This document shows, piece by piece, positions 33,748-43,143 of a DNA stretch of 64,000 bases. Positions within the stretch are counted from its first letter, which is position 1. Each line of letters begins with the position of its first letter. The notes beneath the pieces are model-generated. The model was not told the DNA's origin. It ran no database searches and was given only the letters and a program-made list of their open reading frames with translations. This stretch comes from Asticcacaulis sp. ZE23SCel15 (GTDB lineage: Bacteria; Pseudomonadota; Alphaproteobacteria; Caulobacterales; Caulobacteraceae): the NCBI RefSeq assembly GCF_030505395.1, contig NZ_CP130044.1:2403001-2467000 (forward strand), read 5' to 3'. Both the position numbers and the translations under genes were made by a program.

Positions 33748-33888
33748 GCGTACGCTTTTTGACGTGACGCTGAAAAAAATATTTCGAGCGAAGGTGAAAT
33801 TATGAGAACTCCTCCATATTTGAGGTGACGTTATTCCTGAAAAATCATAGGTTCCGTCCGTAATAGCCCCAGCATTTAAGAGGTAATC

Positions 33889-34782
33889 ATGTCCGCCGAA
33901 GATTCAGGTCTGACCGACAGCGTTATTGATATGATCGTGTCGCCCCGCGCCAAAGACCTGGGCGGGTTTCAGGTGCGCCGTTTGCTGCCGTTTGCGAAAC
34001 GGCGCATGGTCGGGCCGTGGATATTCTTTGATCATATGGGCCCCGTTGATTTTGCACCCGGGGCGGGCTCGAACGTCCGGCCGCATCCGCACATCAATCT
34101 GGCGACCGTGACCTATCTGTTTGAAGGGGCGATCCTGCACCGCGATTCCGTGGGGTCGGTCGCCACGATCGTGCCGGGGGATATCAATCTGATGGTCGCT
34201 GGACGCGGCATTGTCCATTCGGAACGCGAAGTTCCCGAAACCCTGGATCAGCCGCGCCGTATGCACGGCCTGCAACTGTGGTTGGCCTTACCCGAAGCGG
34301 ATGAGGAAATTGATCCGGTCTTTTTCCATTATGATAGCGCTGTGTTGCCTGAAACTGAGGTTGCCAGCGTGCCGGTGCGCGTCATGATGGGGCAGGCGTT
34401 TGGGGTGACTTCGCCCGTTAAGACCTATTCCCCGACCCTTTATGCCGAGGCGGCGCTTACTGCCGGTCAAACCCTTGATCTGCCGGAGGGGGTGGATGAG
34501 ATGGCGGTTTATGTCGCCGCAGGAACCGTGTCAGTTGATGGCGTTACGGTCGATGAGTTCCACATGGCGATCCTTAAGCGCGGAACGACGGCAACCCTGA
34601 CCGCGACGGTGGATGCCCGTATCGCCATTATTGGCGGTGAGGGCATGGCGGAGCGCCATATCTACTGGAACTTTATCTCCTCGCGGCCGGAACGGATCGA
34701 GCAGGCCAAGGCCGACTGGAAAGCTGGCCGGTTCCCCAAGGTGCCCGGTGACGACATCGAATTCATTCCTCTACCAGAATAG
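33889..34782 (+). CDS. Pirin family protein
   Basis: Bicupin of 297 residues. The N-terminal cupin has the metal-binding residues His66, His68, His110 and Glu112 (RPHPHINLATVTYLFEG and GRGIVHSERE), matching the Fe site of human pirin. The C-terminal cupin (about 180-260) has no metal motif. Bacterial members such as YhhW oxidise quercetin; the role in this genome is unknown. The OsmC gene starts 8 bp after its stop, so the two are probably co-transcribed and may serve a redox or stress response. Confidence 0.92.
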   Translation: MSAEDSGLTDSVIDMIVSPRAKDLGGFQVRRLLPFAKRRMVGPWIFFDHMGPVDFAPGAGSNVRPHPHINLATVTYLFEGAILHRDSVGSVATIVPGDINLMVAGRGIVHSEREVPETLDQPRRMHGLQLWLALPEADEEIDPVFFHYDSAVLPETEVASVPVRVMMGQAFGVTSPVKTYSPTLYAEAALTAGQTLDLPEGVDEMAVYVAAGTVSVDGVTVDEFHMAILKRGTTATLTATVDARIAIIGGEGMAERHIYWNFISSRPERIEQAKADWKAGRFPKVPGDDIEFIPLPE

Positions 34783-34790
34783 AAAACCTT

Positions 34791-35213
34791 ATGACCAAAG
34801 TTCGCGTTTATGAGACCCATGCCAGTACCTATAGTGTCGCCATTGAGGTCGGTGCCCATAGCCTGATCGGTGATGAACCGGCCGATAAGGGCGGACTGGA
34901 TCTGGGGCCGTCGCCCTATGATCTTTTGACCTCTGCTTTAGGCGAATGTACGGCCATGACCGTGCGTTGGTATGCCCGCAGTCAGGGCTGGCCGGTCGAT
35001 CAGATTGAGGTGCGCGTCGTCCACGAAAAGCGCGGACGGCAGGATGTATTCACCAAATCCGTTCACATAACGGGCGACCTGCTGAGTGATGATCAGCGCG
35101 TAAAGCTGATCGAGGTTGCGTCCAAATGTCCGGTTCAGCGCGCCTTGCTGGCATCGGATACGGCGATCGAGACGGTGCCGGATATCGATATACCGGCGCA
35201 AAATCGGGCCTGA
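34791..35213 (+). CDS. OsmC family peroxiredoxin-like protein
   Basis: 140 residues with the two conserved cysteines of OsmC/Ohr proteins: Cys53 in SALGECTAMTVRWYA and Cys113 in VASKCPVQRALL. These form the thiol pair that reduces organic hydroperoxides. The GGLDLGPSPYDLLTSALG segment is typical of the YhfA/OsmC branch rather than Ohr. It follows the pirin gene by 8 bp. A short hairpin lies beyond its stop at 35251-35278. Confidence 0.9.
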   Translation: MTKVRVYETHASTYSVAIEVGAHSLIGDEPADKGGLDLGPSPYDLLTSALGECTAMTVRWYARSQGWPVDQIEVRVVHEKRGRQDVFTKSVHITGDLLSDDQRVKLIEVASKCPVQRALLASDTAIETVPDIDIPAQNRA

Positions 35214-35585
35214 TAGCGGGCCAAAATCCCCAGTTCAAGTATATCCGTAAGCATAGAGATGGATGGCCACCTCTATGCCATAAGGGGCGCGTTTAGACTT
35301 CAAATGTGTATTTTTACTAAAAATTTACAAATTTTAACTCATTTTATTTCGCGTTTTTAACGGATTCGTCAAAAAATTAAACCATTGAAATTAAATGATA
35401 AAATATCAAAATTAATCATTCATTTACCTTTTGGGGGTGGGCTTAAGTAAAAATTTTGACCGCTATGTTTATTTTTTGCTTTTCATTAGGGTTAATATGC
35501 GCTTTATTGCCTCACAGGCGAAAAACGCGCCGGATTCCTCCCTCGGTAGGTGCCGAGACCGGTAACAAGTATAAGAGTTAAACCC
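35214..35585 (+). other. A+T-rich intergenic region with a hairpin
   Basis: GCATAGAG...CTCTATGC (35251-35278) may end the pirin-osmC transcript, though no T run follows. From 35295 to 35500 the sequence is strongly A+T-rich with many TTAA and AATT words and no gene. It probably contains promoter elements for the small membrane gene at 35586. Confidence 0.45.
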
Positions 35586-35822
35586 ATGTATGAGAAAAAA
35601 GTCCTGAATGGTTATGTAGTTGGCGGCTATGCTTGCGCCTTTGCATTTAGCCTCGTGGTCTGGGGTCTGCTTTTGTTTCAGGTCACCAAGTTTGACTTGC
35701 CGTTTGATGGCGCCTTCAATGCGTCCATGGCCGATGCCAGCGTGAACCTTAGCCATCAACAGGTTCGCAGCGACATGATCACGCGTGACACCCGTCTGCG
35801 TGCGGTGCCATCGGCGGGTTAA
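35586..35822 (+). CDS. Small membrane protein
   Basis: 78 residues from ATG 35586 (MYEKKVLNGYVVGGYACAFA). One hydrophobic segment (about 9-32) is followed by a polar, probably periplasmic part (DLPFDGAFNASMADASVNLS and onward). The ribosome-binding site is weak. It precedes the M61 peptidase gene by about 90 bp on the same strand. I do not recognise a family. The even amino-acid composition and the clean membrane helix support it as real, but it remains uncertain. Confidence 0.5.
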   Translation: MYEKKVLNGYVVGGYACAFAFSLVVWGLLLFQVTKFDLPFDGAFNASMADASVNLSHQQVRSDMITRDTRLRAVPSAG

Positions 35823-35911
35823 GCCGTTTCAATTGTAATTTTTAGGGCTTTACAAACCCGAACCGCTTTTCAATAGTGTCGTCTTTGCGTTGGTTAAGCA
35901 GGGGCGTTTCT

Positions 35912-37882
35912 ATGAAAAAAAGGGTTTCGATGGCGAGCTTCAGCACGTCATTAGGTCTGGTGTTATCGGCAGTATTAGCGTCAGGGACTTTGGTTTCGGG
36001 CGCTTTGGCTCAGACAGCAACGCCGTATCAAGCCCCGCCAACCCCCGCCATTCCTGCCGCGCGTGATATTGCCTATCCCGGCACACTTAAGGTCTTTGTC
36101 GACGCCACCGATCTGGATCATCGCCGCTGGGTGGTGCGTCAGGTGGTGCCGGTCGACAAGGCCGGTGAGATGGTGCTGATGACGCCGCTGTGGCTGCCGG
36201 GCAAACATTCGGCACAAAAGTTTTCCGATAAAATCGCCAATGTCCGCTTTAGCGCGGGCGGGCAAACCTTGACCTGGCTGCGTGATCCGGTGGCGGTCAA
36301 TGCGTTTCGCTTTACGGTGCCGGATGGGGTGACCGAAGTGGTCGCTGAGTTTGAATATCTGGCGCCGATGACCTCAACCGCGGGACGGGTGGTGCAGACC
36401 GACCTGATGGCGAATTTTCAGTGGGAACTGGCCTCCATGTATCCGGCTGGCTATTTCACCAGCCGTATCCCCATCCAATTGACCCTGAAACTGCCGCAAG
36501 GCTGGTCGCACGCCAGCGCTTTGGAGGTCGAGTCCACGGCCGCAGATAATACCGTCACCTTCAAGCCGATTTCCTATGACAACTTCATCGACTCGCCGAT
36601 GTTTGCGGGCAAATATTATAAGCAGTGGGATCTGACGCCGGCGGGCAAAAAGCCTGTGCGCCTCAATGTCTTTGCCGATAAGCCCGATTATATGGAGGCC
36701 AAGCCCGAAGTCATCGATCTGCACCGCAAGATGGTGGCCCAGTCGGTTAAGCTGTTCAAATCCGAACACTATGACCACTATGACTTTTTGGTGCATCTGT
36801 CGGAAGAACTGGGCGATATTGGACTTGAACATCACCGCTCATCCGAAAATGGCCACGATATCAAATATTTCACCGACTGGGCCAATGGCTATATCGGCCG
36901 TGACCTGCTGGCGCACGAGTTCACCCATTCCTGGGATGGCAAGTTCCGGCGTGGGGCCGATCTCTATACCCCCGATTTTCAGGAGCCGATGCGCGGCAGC
37001 CTGCTGTGGGTCTACGAAGGCCAGACCCAGTATTGGGGCTATATGCTGACGGCGCGGTCAGGCATGTTCAATAAGGAACAGACGCGCGAGGCGATCGCCC
37101 TGATTGCCGCCATCTATGACAATTTCAAGGGCACGGAGTGGCGCCCGACCGTAGATACCACCAATGATCCGGTGATCTCCAGCCGTGCGCCGAAGAACTG
37201 GCTGTCGATGCAGCGCTCTGAGGATTACTATAATGTCGGTCTGCTGATCTGGCTGGATGCCGATACCCTGATCCGCGAAAAGACCGGCAATAAGAAATCG
37301 CTCGATGACTTTGCGGGGGCGTTCTTTGGTGTCAAAGACGGTGCGTGGGTGCCGGAGACCTATGAGTTCAAGGATGTGGTGGCGACCCTTAACAGCGTCT
37401 ACGCCTATGATTGGGACACTTTCCTGAAGGATCGGCTCTATAAGCCGATGAAGGGCGCACCGCTCGATGGGCTGGAGCGCGGCGGCTATAAGCTGGTCTA
37501 CAGTGCTGTGCCGACCGACTGGATCAAGTCGCGTGAGAAGGTGCAGAAAAACACCGATCTGAGCTATTCGCTAGGGTTCACGCTCAATACGGCGGGGGAT
37601 ATCACAGGCACCCTCTGGGATAGCCCGGCGTTTAAGGCGGGGCTGGGGCAGGGCATGTCGGTGGTGGCGGTAAACGGCGTCGCCTATGAGGCCGATGGCC
37701 TCAAGGCGGCGGTCACAGAGGCGGCCAAACCTGGCGCCAAGCCGATCGAACTGCTGATCAAAAAGGGCAAAACCTATCGTACCGTGACGATCGACTATAA
37801 GGGTGGCTTGCGTTATCCACGCCTTGAGCGCATTGCGGGCAAACCGGCCTATCTCGACGATATTCTGACCGAAAAGAAGTAG
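35912..37882 (+). CDS. M61 family peptidase (glycyl aminopeptidase type), exported
   Basis: 656 residues from ATG 35912, which follows GGGG at 9 bp. A signal peptide (MKKRVSMASFSTSLGLVLSA through GALAQ) directs export. An N-terminal beta domain (about 45-210) leads to the gluzincin catalytic domain: His335-Glu336-His339 in LLAHEFTHSW, with the third zinc ligand Glu369 in VYEGQTQYWG. A C-terminal PDZ domain (about 545-640) includes VVAVNGVAYEADGLKAAV. M61 enzymes cleave after N-terminal Gly or Ala. Its stop directly abuts the stop of the convergent antiporter gene. Confidence 0.93.
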   Translation: MKKRVSMASFSTSLGLVLSAVLASGTLVSGALAQTATPYQAPPTPAIPAARDIAYPGTLKVFVDATDLDHRRWVVRQVVPVDKAGEMVLMTPLWLPGKHSAQKFSDKIANVRFSAGGQTLTWLRDPVAVNAFRFTVPDGVTEVVAEFEYLAPMTSTAGRVVQTDLMANFQWELASMYPAGYFTSRIPIQLTLKLPQGWSHASALEVESTAADNTVTFKPISYDNFIDSPMFAGKYYKQWDLTPAGKKPVRLNVFADKPDYMEAKPEVIDLHRKMVAQSVKLFKSEHYDHYDFLVHLSEELGDIGLEHHRSSENGHDIKYFTDWANGYIGRDLLAHEFTHSWDGKFRRGADLYTPDFQEPMRGSLLWVYEGQTQYWGYMLTARSGMFNKEQTREAIALIAAIYDNFKGTEWRPTVDTTNDPVISSRAPKNWLSMQRSEDYYNVGLLIWLDADTLIREKTGNKKSLDDFAGAFFGVKDGAWVPETYEFKDVVATLNSVYAYDWDTFLKDRLYKPMKGAPLDGLERGGYKLVYSAVPTDWIKSREKVQKNTDLSYSLGFTLNTAGDITGTLWDSPAFKAGLGQGMSVVAVNGVAYEADGLKAAVTEAAKPGAKPIELLIKKGKTYRTVTIDYKGGLRYPRLERIAGKPAYLDDILTEKK

Positions 37883-38851
37883 TCAGATCATAAACAAAAA
37901 CGCCATGTAACCGGCATAGGCCGCCAGAAAACCAAGCGCGATCAGGCGGCCTATCTTGCCAAAAATATAGACACAAAGACCGGCTGTTACCGCCACCCCA
38001 AGCGCAATCGGGATATCAACCTGCGTAAAGCGGGCATCTATGGCGATGGGCGCAATCAAGCCGGTTATCCCTAAAATGCCCAATATATTGAATATGTTGG
38101 ACCCGATCAGATTGCCGAGCGCGATATCGCTCTGGCGCTTAAAGGCCGCAATCAGGGTGACGGCCAGTTCGGGCAATGATGTGCCGACGGCCACCAGCGT
38201 GAGCCCGATCACCGCTTCGCTGATGCCAAAGTCCCGGGCGATGTTAGTCGCCCCTTTGACCAGGCTGTCGGCGCCGACCACCAGCGCCAGAAGGCCCAGC
38301 GATACCCAGGCCATAGCCATGAATATGCCCATCTCAGACACGGTGGAATGGATGGCGTGCTCCGGTTCAGGGCTGCCGCGCTCCAGCACATATACCACCA
38401 CCAGATAGGTGATCAGGCAGCCCAGCATGATCTGGGCATCCAGCCGGTCAATCCCGCCGCGATAGGCCAGAACCAACAGCCCGATGGTGGCGATAATCAT
38501 CACCGCCACATCGCGTTGAATACCGGCACTTTTGCTGCTCATCGGGTAAATCAGGGCGCCCAGACCCATAGTCAGCAGGATATTGGCGATGTTGGAGCCG
38601 ACGACATTGCCGACGACGATATCGGGCGTATCTTTTAGCGCCGCCTGTAGGCTGACCATCAGTTCCGGCATGGACGTGCCAAAGCCCACGACCGTGAGGC
38701 CGATAATCAGGTTTGACAGCTTAAGCTTACGCGCCAAAGCGGTGGCCCCGCGCACCAGTCCTTCACCACCGATAAACAGGAAGGTCAGCCCCGCCGCGAC
38801 CCACAGATAATCGGTATGTGCGCTAACCCAGCCCAGCCCCTGATCGATCAC
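37883..38851 (-). CDS. Calcium/sodium antiporter (CaCA family, YrbG type)
   Basis: 322-residue inner-membrane cation exchanger with about ten membrane segments. The two alpha-repeats are clear: GFGTSMPELMVSLQAA with VGSNIANILLTMG in the first half, and AVGTSLPELAVTLIAA with IGSNIFNILGILG in the second. The start is GTG 38851, with a GGGGGG ribosome-binding site 6 bp upstream; no in-frame ATG fits. It is convergent with the M61 gene with no bases between stops, so transcripts may overlap. Ion specificity cannot be told from sequence. Confidence 0.92.
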   Translation of the reverse strand: MIDQGLGWVSAHTDYLWVAAGLTFLFIGGEGLVRGATALARKLKLSNLIIGLTVVGFGTSMPELMVSLQAALKDTPDIVVGNVVGSNIANILLTMGLGALIYPMSSKSAGIQRDVAVMIIATIGLLVLAYRGGIDRLDAQIMLGCLITYLVVVYVLERGSPEPEHAIHSTVSEMGIFMAMAWVSLGLLALVVGADSLVKGATNIARDFGISEAVIGLTLVAVGTSLPELAVTLIAAFKRQSDIALGNLIGSNIFNILGILGITGLIAPIAIDARFTQVDIPIALGVAVTAGLCVYIFGKIGRLIALGFLAAYAGYMAFLFMI

Positions 38852-38931
38852 CTTAAGCCCCCCATGATCCTAAGTCCCTAGCCGCGCGGCTTAGGCGAAC
38901 TGATTAAGGGTTAATGGCGTCCGTTTGGCAA

Positions 38932-41900
38932 TCAGTAATCGCGCGAATATCTAAGGTTAACGGCGGTGCCACCCGCCGTGCCGGTCTGCGACAGGATGCT
39001 CAAACTGCGCGACAGGGAGATTTCCAACTGGGTCGCCATGAAGCCCTTGGTGTCGGTGACAATCTCAACATAGACATTGTTGGTCAGGTATTTGCCCGCC
39101 GCCACCGCCGTGCCGCGCCCGGTCGCGTCATCTTCGCCCAGCACGCGCAGACGGTCGATACCGGTCGCGGCCCGCAGGGTGCCGAGCGGATTGACACCGC
39201 CGCCGCCGGAACTGAGCTGATTAAGCGACGCCGCCAGTTGCAGGGCCTGAGTGGCCGACAGGTTGGTGACACTTTCGCCAAACAAAATCCGCGACAGCAC
39301 CTCATCCTGCGGCAGGGACGGGTCGGAGGAAAACGCAATCGACGGTCGCTGGGCGGTGCCGGTGACATTGATGGTGCCGGTGATGTCATCGACCACCGTA
39401 GAGGCGGTGATTTCGATTTCCGGATTGGTTAGTTGCCCGCCTTCAAAACTGATCACGCCGGTATCGAGCTTGAACTCACGGCCCGCGAAATTATAGGTGC
39501 CGCGAATGGCATTGAGGTTACCCAGCACGCGCGGGGCACGGGTCGTGCCGCCGACATTGATATTGGCGCGCCATTCCGACTCCAGCCCCATGCCTGACAC
39601 AAAAATCTGGTTGTCGGCGCGCACCCTCACATCAAGCCGCCACTCTTTCGGTGGGGCCTTTTGGCGCGGCGGCGGGCCGGCGGTTGTGATGGCCGGACGG
39701 CGCACACCCTCTAATTCCGTGATTTCCGCAGCCCCTTGCGTGACGATCTTATAGCGCGTTTGCGGCAGGCTAAGATTGCCCTTGATCAGCGCCCCATCAT
39801 CGCCATTGGTGATATCAAGCGTGCCCGAAACGGTCGAGGATATCTGATCCGACGCCGCCAGACGGGCGTTGTTCAGCTTGGCGTTCAGTTGCAGAGGGAA
39901 GGCATTGTCCGCCGCCAGCGATACCCAGCCGGTGGCCGACACCGTGCCGTCACCGGCGCGGCCATCGAATTTACGGATCTCCAGCCGGTCATTGCTGAAC
40001 TGGCCGTCAAGCGTAATGCGGGTGATGCGGGTGCCAAACCCTGAGTGCTCATACGCCAGCCCATTGCCGCGCATGACGCCGCTGAGGCGGGGATCGCGGA
40101 CCTGACCCGAAATATCGGCGGCTACGGCAATAGTGCCGGACATGCTCTGATCGCCCTGAGCCGCCAGCGAAAACAGCACACTGGCCGGGCCGTTATAGCG
40201 GATGCCTCCGGTTATGCCGCCCTGACGCAGCCGTTCAATCCAGTCGCTACCAGATGCGGGATCAAGCTGCACCTGCATCCGGCCAATAACGCCGCCCAGC
40301 AGGTTGGCACCGTTTTGACGGAACACAGCGCGCAGGTCGCCACGGTCAGAATTCAGCGTGCCGTCAATATTGATATCTACGGGTGATGAAACGGCGGCAA
40401 TCGAGGAGCGGGTGAAATCATCGATGGTCAGGCGGGCGCGCACATCGGGGATATCAATGCCGTTTTGGCTGTAATCGACACTGCCGGTGGCCGTGCCGCC
40501 AATGCCTGCATCGGGGGCGATGGCATTGATGATGGCCAGATCGAAGCCCTCAAAGCGGGCCTGCGCCTTGATGGCATCGTCAAACTGACCGGCCAGTTGC
40601 ACCTTACCCTGATTGGTCGAAAGGGTAGACGGCAAGAGTTGATAGCCAGTACCGCGTTTGACGATCCGCGCCGGGGCTTCGGTTTTGACATTGATGCCGT
40701 TGACGACGCCATTGGCGGCGATCCGGTAAAGCTGCGGTGACAGGCTGGCATTGACGGCCAGCGTAAACGGCACACCCGATGAGCCGTTAAGTACCGCCTG
40801 GGCCGTACCGCGATCATTGCGGTAGTTGATTTTGACGCGGCCTTTTTCCACAAAGGTGGCGTTGTAATTCAGGTTTTGCGCCTGCACGTCAGCAATGATT
40901 TCCGGCTTTTCATAAAGCGCAATGGTGGCGTCAATTAAAGCGCGCCCGACCTGAATATTGTAATCACCGGGCAGGGTGGTGCCATTGGCGCGGGCCGTGA
41001 TCTTGGCGCCCTGTACATCATTGATTTCCATCAGCGATGCCACGCCGGTGACGCCTGAACCACTCAGATTAAGATCGCCCGCGAACTTACCGCCTGATGT
41101 TTGCTGGATAGTCCCTTGGGCGTCGATACCGGCCACCCGCGCCTGATTGATGTCGAGGGTCAGCGGACCTTCGCCTGAGCGGATATCGACATCGGCCAGC
41201 AGCGGGCCATAGGCGGAGGCCCCTTCGGCCTTGACCTCATAGCCCGCTTTGGAGGTCGTAAGGGTGGCGACCACATCGCGCAACTCAAGCCCAAGGCCGG
41301 GACTGGCGGCCGTCAGCACCACTTTCGGGCTGCTGGCCGTGCCGGACACGTTGGCGGTGAGGGGGCCATACTGCTTGGATGTGGCCTGCGCCTTAAGGAT
41401 AATCCCGCCGCCTTTCAGAGCATAACGCCCCTGAGCCGTCATATTAAAAGACGGCGATGTGCCTTTGAAACTATTGAGGATCATTTCGCCATTGGTGGCG
41501 GTCGAAAACGCGCCGGAAATCTTGGCATTGCCGCCCAGAAAGCTTTGCAGCCCCTCATTAAACAGGCGCTTGGACTGGACCTGGAACGAACCCTTAAGGC
41601 CGAACCCGCCACCTTGTCCATTCACGACCGGACGCTGAACCAGTTTGGCATCGGTGACCACGCTGACAATCCCTAAGCCTTCGATGCGGTAGTCATTTAT
41701 GCGGCCCTTGAGCGCGCCCTGATAGATGCCGGTGCCAAAATCGGCCACCAACAAAGCTGTGCCGTTCAGCTTGTCCGAACGGATTTTCATATTGTCGCTT
41801 AACAGCCGGTTATCGCTATAGGCCAGATCGCCGTCCAGCCGCACATTGGTCAGCAGGCCATCGGCAGCGGCATTCACGCCCCAGACGCGCCTGGCGCCGC

Positions 41901-43143
41901 CCTTGACCGGAATGATGATGTGGTCGCCATCAATGCGTGAGCGGCCTTCGATTTTTGCGGCTTCGACGGTGATTTTATTGAACTTCACCCAGTCGGCGGA
42001 GAGGTCGTAATCAATCAGTGGACGCTTGAAATCACCATCGATCAGGGCTTTCAGGTGGACATTTTTGCCCGACAGGTTTTTGTCGATGACCGCCGCCTTA
42101 GTCAGTTCGGCATCGATGTTCAGCTTACCGAAGCGAGCGTTTTTCAGGTCGATAATACCGGCGGCCTTGATATCGAGCGCATCGGATTTCAGGGTTAATT
42201 GACCATCGGCACGCCGATCCTTGAATTTTGCGGTCAAATCAATATTGATAGCGGGCGTCACCAGCGCCGCTGTTACGCCGCTCAGCAGCAGATCGGGCCT
42301 CACACTCCCCTTGGCGGTAAAGGTGCCGTCGCGACCGGTCAGGGCCACATCCGCCAGTCCGTTATCGCCCAGATGGCCCTCAATGCGGCCATCCCACACG
42401 TCCCAATTACCGCGTCCGCCCGCCGTGACCGTCAGGGCCTCATCCAACCCAATCAGGGCGACGACCGCGCCGTCCTTGGGGGCGATCAGCAGACCCTCAA
42501 CAATCAGCCGGTTTTCTTTGGGCGTGGCATCGATCTTCAGCGCCAGCCGATCCGCGCGCGTCGAACTGGCCGCCGTATTGACAAGTATCTGGCCTTTTTT
42601 CACATGGGCATCGCCCGACAGTGTCAGGGTCTGCGCATCACCGGCCACACCCTGCGCCAGATTAAGGCGTTCCACCGATAACTTGCCGATATCCACCTTA
42701 AGGTCAGGCAGTTTGAACGGTTCGCTGGCTGTCTTAGGCGTCGGTGTAAGCTCAGGGCGGCGCAAAATATCAATACGCTCAGATGACAGTTCACGGACAT
42801 CAACATGCTTATTGAGGTACGCAAACGGCCGCCAGTCGAGCGTGACCGCCGGGCTTTGGGCAAACACGCCCTTGGGGTCGGAGAGTTTGATATCGCGGAT
42901 AACGGCACGGTTATAGAGCGAGCCCTCAATGCGCCCGACGCTGATTTTCAGGCCATTATCGAATTTGAGATTATTGACCCGATCAAGCAGAAAGCCTTTA
43001 CCGGCCCCACTGTCTAGCCCCCATATCGCCAGCAACAGCAGGGTAACGAGAAACGCAACGGTGAGCCCCGCGATTTTGGCGATGGTGGCCGTGCGCTTGG
43101 GCTTGGCTTTGGGCTCTGGTGAGGTTTCGGGTGTGTTGGTCAT
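38932..43143 (-). CDS. tamB: Translocation and assembly module TamB
   Basis: 1403-residue AsmA-like bridge between inner and outer membrane. A Pro/Lys-rich cytoplasmic N-terminus leads to one membrane segment (about 24-46, IAGLTVAFLVTLLLLAIWGL). Over 1,100 residues of repeating beta strands form the lipid-conducting groove. The C-terminal DUF490/TamB domain includes FEGGQLTNPEIEITASTVVDDITGTINVTG, SLPQDEVLSRILFG and a terminal Phe-less RYSRDY. ATG 43143 overlaps the tamA stop as TGATG, so translation is coupled. With TamA it supports outer-membrane protein or phospholipid transport. Confidence 0.95.
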   Translation of the reverse strand: MTNTPETSPEPKAKPKRTATIAKIAGLTVAFLVTLLLLAIWGLDSGAGKGFLLDRVNNLKFDNGLKISVGRIEGSLYNRAVIRDIKLSDPKGVFAQSPAVTLDWRPFAYLNKHVDVRELSSERIDILRRPELTPTPKTASEPFKLPDLKVDIGKLSVERLNLAQGVAGDAQTLTLSGDAHVKKGQILVNTAASSTRADRLALKIDATPKENRLIVEGLLIAPKDGAVVALIGLDEALTVTAGGRGNWDVWDGRIEGHLGDNGLADVALTGRDGTFTAKGSVRPDLLLSGVTAALVTPAINIDLTAKFKDRRADGQLTLKSDALDIKAAGIIDLKNARFGKLNIDAELTKAAVIDKNLSGKNVHLKALIDGDFKRPLIDYDLSADWVKFNKITVEAAKIEGRSRIDGDHIIIPVKGGARRVWGVNAAADGLLTNVRLDGDLAYSDNRLLSDNMKIRSDKLNGTALLVADFGTGIYQGALKGRINDYRIEGLGIVSVVTDAKLVQRPVVNGQGGGFGLKGSFQVQSKRLFNEGLQSFLGGNAKISGAFSTATNGEMILNSFKGTSPSFNMTAQGRYALKGGGIILKAQATSKQYGPLTANVSGTASSPKVVLTAASPGLGLELRDVVATLTTSKAGYEVKAEGASAYGPLLADVDIRSGEGPLTLDINQARVAGIDAQGTIQQTSGGKFAGDLNLSGSGVTGVASLMEINDVQGAKITARANGTTLPGDYNIQVGRALIDATIALYEKPEIIADVQAQNLNYNATFVEKGRVKINYRNDRGTAQAVLNGSSGVPFTLAVNASLSPQLYRIAANGVVNGINVKTEAPARIVKRGTGYQLLPSTLSTNQGKVQLAGQFDDAIKAQARFEGFDLAIINAIAPDAGIGGTATGSVDYSQNGIDIPDVRARLTIDDFTRSSIAAVSSPVDINIDGTLNSDRGDLRAVFRQNGANLLGGVIGRMQVQLDPASGSDWIERLRQGGITGGIRYNGPASVLFSLAAQGDQSMSGTIAVAADISGQVRDPRLSGVMRGNGLAYEHSGFGTRITRITLDGQFSNDRLEIRKFDGRAGDGTVSATGWVSLAADNAFPLQLNAKLNNARLAASDQISSTVSGTLDITNGDDGALIKGNLSLPQTRYKIVTQGAAEITELEGVRRPAITTAGPPPRQKAPPKEWRLDVRVRADNQIFVSGMGLESEWRANINVGGTTRAPRVLGNLNAIRGTYNFAGREFKLDTGVISFEGGQLTNPEIEITASTVVDDITGTINVTGTAQRPSIAFSSDPSLPQDEVLSRILFGESVTNLSATQALQLAASLNQLSSGGGGVNPLGTLRAATGIDRLRVLGEDDATGRGTAVAAGKYLTNNVYVEIVTDTKGFMATQLEISLSRSLSILSQTGTAGGTAVNLRYSRDY